In this document: positions 62,250 through 64,000 of the stretch, in pieces | Numbering within the stretch: the first letter of the stretch is position 1 | How the letters are laid out: each line of letters opens with the position of its first letter | Assembly: GCA_000320545.1 (NCBI GenBank) | Contig: ADNK01001816.1 | Location: 73,704-137,703 of the forward strand | Length of the DNA stretch: 64,000 bases | Direction: 5' to 3' | Source of the DNA: Bigelowiella natans CCMP2755 | Lineage: Eukaryota; Cercozoa; Chlorarachniophyceae | Program-made: the position numbers and the translations under genes | The notes under the pieces: generated by a model | Seen by the model: the letters and a program-made list of their open reading frames with translations, nothing else | The model's database searches: none | What the model was told of the DNA's origin: nothing

Positions 62250-62803
62250 ATCTATCTTTCTCTCTTCTCTTTTATTTCCTGTTGTGCATGTGTGTGTGGT
62301 ATACTTCATTTTTATGTCTTCACGTAGTATCATTTTGTTAGGCTTAATTGTGGCTATGGTAGTCAAATACACAGACAACATTGTCAAGGTATTAGTAATA
62401 TAAAATAAAAATCTCATAACCAGTCATTTTCCTCTACTGGATGCATTGCGCCGACAACAAACACCCTTATTGTACTTTCTCCAATACCTACTGTGTTGAT
62501 AATGATGCTCAGGCATTTGCAGGGGCTCTGGCCATTATTGGTAAAAAAAATCAGCTTGTTTGTGCGGTTCATTGATCAAATTTCATTTTCCATGCTATTA
62601 TTTTTCCGATGAATTCTTCAATCTATGATAACAGGGGCCAGTATGACGTCGATATACGTGTTTAGTTTTGAGGTAACGTACATTATCAAAAGACGAATCT
62701 CTCGATTTCACTTATGATTTTCTATCACATTCAGGCTGACAGAAACTTTGTGTTCGGAGGAATTTTGGTATTTTCATATCTTATGTTTTTTGTTCACCAA
62801 TGA
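58575..62803 (+). CDS. SLC35A-type nucleotide-sugar transporter
   Basis: About seventeen exons join in phase, giving a ten-helix transporter. SLC35A proteins exchange a nucleotide sugar (UDP-GlcNAc, UDP-Gal or CMP-sialic acid) for the nucleoside monophosphate across the Golgi or ER membrane. Motifs in order: ATLCLLVVQIVATVTVMRYSR; KPYLSSSVVVLAE; RETFKMAVPATLYAVQNNLL; FIALSHLDSAVYQIVYQIKT; LTTAMFAVFILRKQIS; LLAIGVAIVQL; LLACVSSGFAGIYFEKVLK; SVWIRNIQLGLFGG; GFFHGYTPVVILVICLQAST; GGLIVAMVVKYTDNIVK; FAGALAIIGASMTSIYVF; and the C-terminal FGGILVFSYLMFFVHQ. These are the hallmark segments of the family; the exact sugar cannot be told from sequence. A Gly/Glu/Asn-rich insert encoded near 60715-60800 lengthens the loop before helix 6. 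The stop lies less than 1 kb from the telomere-like repeats. Introns hold GTA and TAT repeats and a 50-base duplication. Confidence 0.95.
59371..59530 (+). repeat. 50-bp tandem duplication in a transporter intron
   Basis: Copies at 59371-59420 and 59421-59470 begin GAGAGCGTTATTCTTATTTA; a third, partial copy (GAGCGTTATTCTTATTTG) at about 59512 runs into the acceptor TTTTCAG of the exon reading VVVKSRETFKMA, so the array is built on the 3' end of the intron. Confidence 0.85.
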
Positions 62804-63640
62804 AAGCCGAAATTTGCGCAACTATCAGGTTGTCATTGCATCATATATTTATGGCACAAGAGGTCCAAAGAAACATACGAAGTAAATGCTTCAAGGTAAA
62901 AATTGACATTTCTCGCAATTGGGGACTCGCCCAATTGTTGTTAGATGACATGATGTCTTTTGTTTCAACAGTTGCCATCACAATCTAATCAAAAAGCGCA
63001 GTTCTGTCAATGGTCTCTCATGTGGAACCAGTTCACTGTGCTCTCATTTCCACGTTGTTTCTGTGGTCAACAACATTGCCATGTTGCATGCATGAATTTG
63101 AAATGTCAATTTCACAACAGCATCGTGTGTGTGGGCGTTGTCATCTTCACATGTGAGGCGACAAAATTCATGTCTGCCATGGGGGCGGTTCGTGTGCAAC
63201 GCAACATGCCAAAATGTTCCAGAAGTTGCATGGTGTTTCGTGTAGCTGTTCATGCAAGGCAATGCATTGTTTCATCGCACATCACTTCTTGTCAAGTGCT
63301 GCAAAATTCTGGCAAAATGACCAAACTGATTGACAACCAAACTTGCAAAATCAAGATCAACAAATCCAAAAAAAAAGCACCATTGCTCGCAAAGTCAGGG
63401 TGTTTTTTGTTCCATTCTGGACCAGACTCAAAATGACGGTCGAAACGGGAGTCAACAAAATGAGCAAAACTGGTGGCGAAAAATCAATCAGATGGAGTTT
63501 TTCCTGGCGGGTGCACACAAATGGCGACAGGTGTCTTTGCATGACAGTGGCGAAAGTTTCCAGGTGAATTTCACAGTCACGGTTTTTGACAAGAAACGTG
63601 GATGACGAAATTTTGAATGCCAAGTGGCGATGTCAGGGTT
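62804..63640. other. Short subtelomeric spacer
   Basis: From the transporter stop to the degenerate telomere repeats. It lacks microsatellites; from about 62985 it is rich in TGTCA, TTTCAC, AAAATG and TGCATG words. Overlapping open frames on both strands (62960-63673) have no domain signal. No transposon or satellite array is seen. Confidence 0.5.
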
Positions 63641-63783
63641 GCGGGTTAGGGTCAGGGTTCGGGTTTGGGACAAGGGTTTAGGGTTAGGGTTTAGGGCAAG
63701 GGTTTAGGGTCAGAATTTGGGGTTTTCTCCTGGGCCACGACCAAAGTGACGACCAAAGTGACGATCGAAGTGAGGGTCAAAGA
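63640..63783 (+). repeat. Degenerate telomere-like repeats
   Basis: Variants such as GGGTTAGGGTCAGGGTTCGG, TTTGGGACAAGGG and TTTAGGGCAAGGG occupy about 63640-63725, followed by GTGACGACCAAAG and GTGACGATCGAAG words to 63775. This looks like decayed or error-prone telomeric sequence next to the intact array. Confidence 0.85.
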
Positions 63784-64000
63784 GGGTTAGGGTTAGGGTT
63801 AGGGTTAGGGTTAGGGTTAGGGTTAGGGTTAGGGTTAGGGTTAGGGTTAGGGTTAGGGTTAGGGTTAGGGTTAGGGTTAGGGTTAGGGTTAGGGTTAGGG
63901 TTAGGGTTAGGGTTAGGGTTAGGGTTAGGGTTAGGGTTAGGGTTAGGGTTAGGGTTAGGGTTAGGGTTAGGGTTAGGGTTAGGGTTAGGGTTAGGGTTAC
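63784..64000 (+). repeat. Telomere, (TTAGGG)n
   Basis: About 36 uninterrupted copies of TTAGGG run to the end of the window, G-rich strand 5' to 3' toward the right, as at a right-hand chromosome end. The final base is C instead of G, breaking the last repeat; this may be an assembly-end error. TTAGGG is used by many protists, animals and fungi, so it does not identify the lineage. Confidence 0.97.

Noticed and set aside
62960-63673. Overlapping open frames next to the telomere
   Set aside because: No recognisable domain, no splice structure, and overlap on both strands and several frames.

Overview
Eukaryotic nuclear DNA running to a chromosome end: the last ~220 bases are uninterrupted TTAGGG repeats with the G-rich strand pointing right. 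All genes but two (GH47 mannosidase, RING ligase) are split into many short exons by GT-AG introns, and introns and spacers are full of microsatellites (GAT, GTA/TAC, TCA, GT, GA, AT). A MenA-type prenyltransferase of phylloquinone synthesis and several signal- or transit-like N-termini suggest a photosynthetic protist with a complex plastid; the lineage cannot be fixed from this window. Gene models below were joined by hand from exons whose splice phases agree and whose joined protein matches a family where one is named.

Layout, left to right: DsbA-like thioredoxin-fold protein (-, 1216-4600); a doubtful uncharacterised gene (-, ~4551-6440); WS/DGAT acyltransferase (+, 6898-10698); alpha/beta hydrolase (-, 11343-14945); GH47 alpha-mannosidase (+, 15464-17497); uncharacterised multi-exon gene (-, 19177-23630); TrmH/SpoU RNA methyltransferase with an N-terminal zinc-binding module (+, 23994-29250); leucine-rich-repeat protein (-, 30269-31667); MenA (+, 32228-34784); two-HMG-box protein (-, 35798-36994); aspartyl/asparaginyl beta-hydroxylase-like protein (+, 38751-42502); EF-hand-like protein (-, 44749-49088); membrane RING-H2 E3 ligase (+, 49691-51897); YeiH/UPF0324 membrane protein (-, 52512-58266); SLC35A-type nucleotide-sugar transporter (+, 58575-62803); telomere.

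Three patterns stand out. (1) From 6.9 kb to the telomere strands alternate strictly, so every spacer is either divergent (shared promoter) or convergent (shared 3' region). (2) Every convergent spacer contains a microsatellite-poor island packed with short palindromes (GCTAGC, TGCA, CATG, TAGCTA). (3) Introns often begin with GTA-type and end with TAC-type trinucleotide repeats, and several tandem duplications copy a splice junction itself, in at least three genes (methyltransferase, MenA, the uncharacterised gene), creating alternative in-frame or cryptic splice sites.

Functional links are loose: the mannosidase and nucleotide-sugar transporter both serve secretory-pathway glycosylation; WS/DGAT and the hydrolase may act on lipids; MenA and perhaps the methyltransferase and hydrolase look plastid-directed. 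No rRNA, tRNA, CRISPR array or transposase was recognised.
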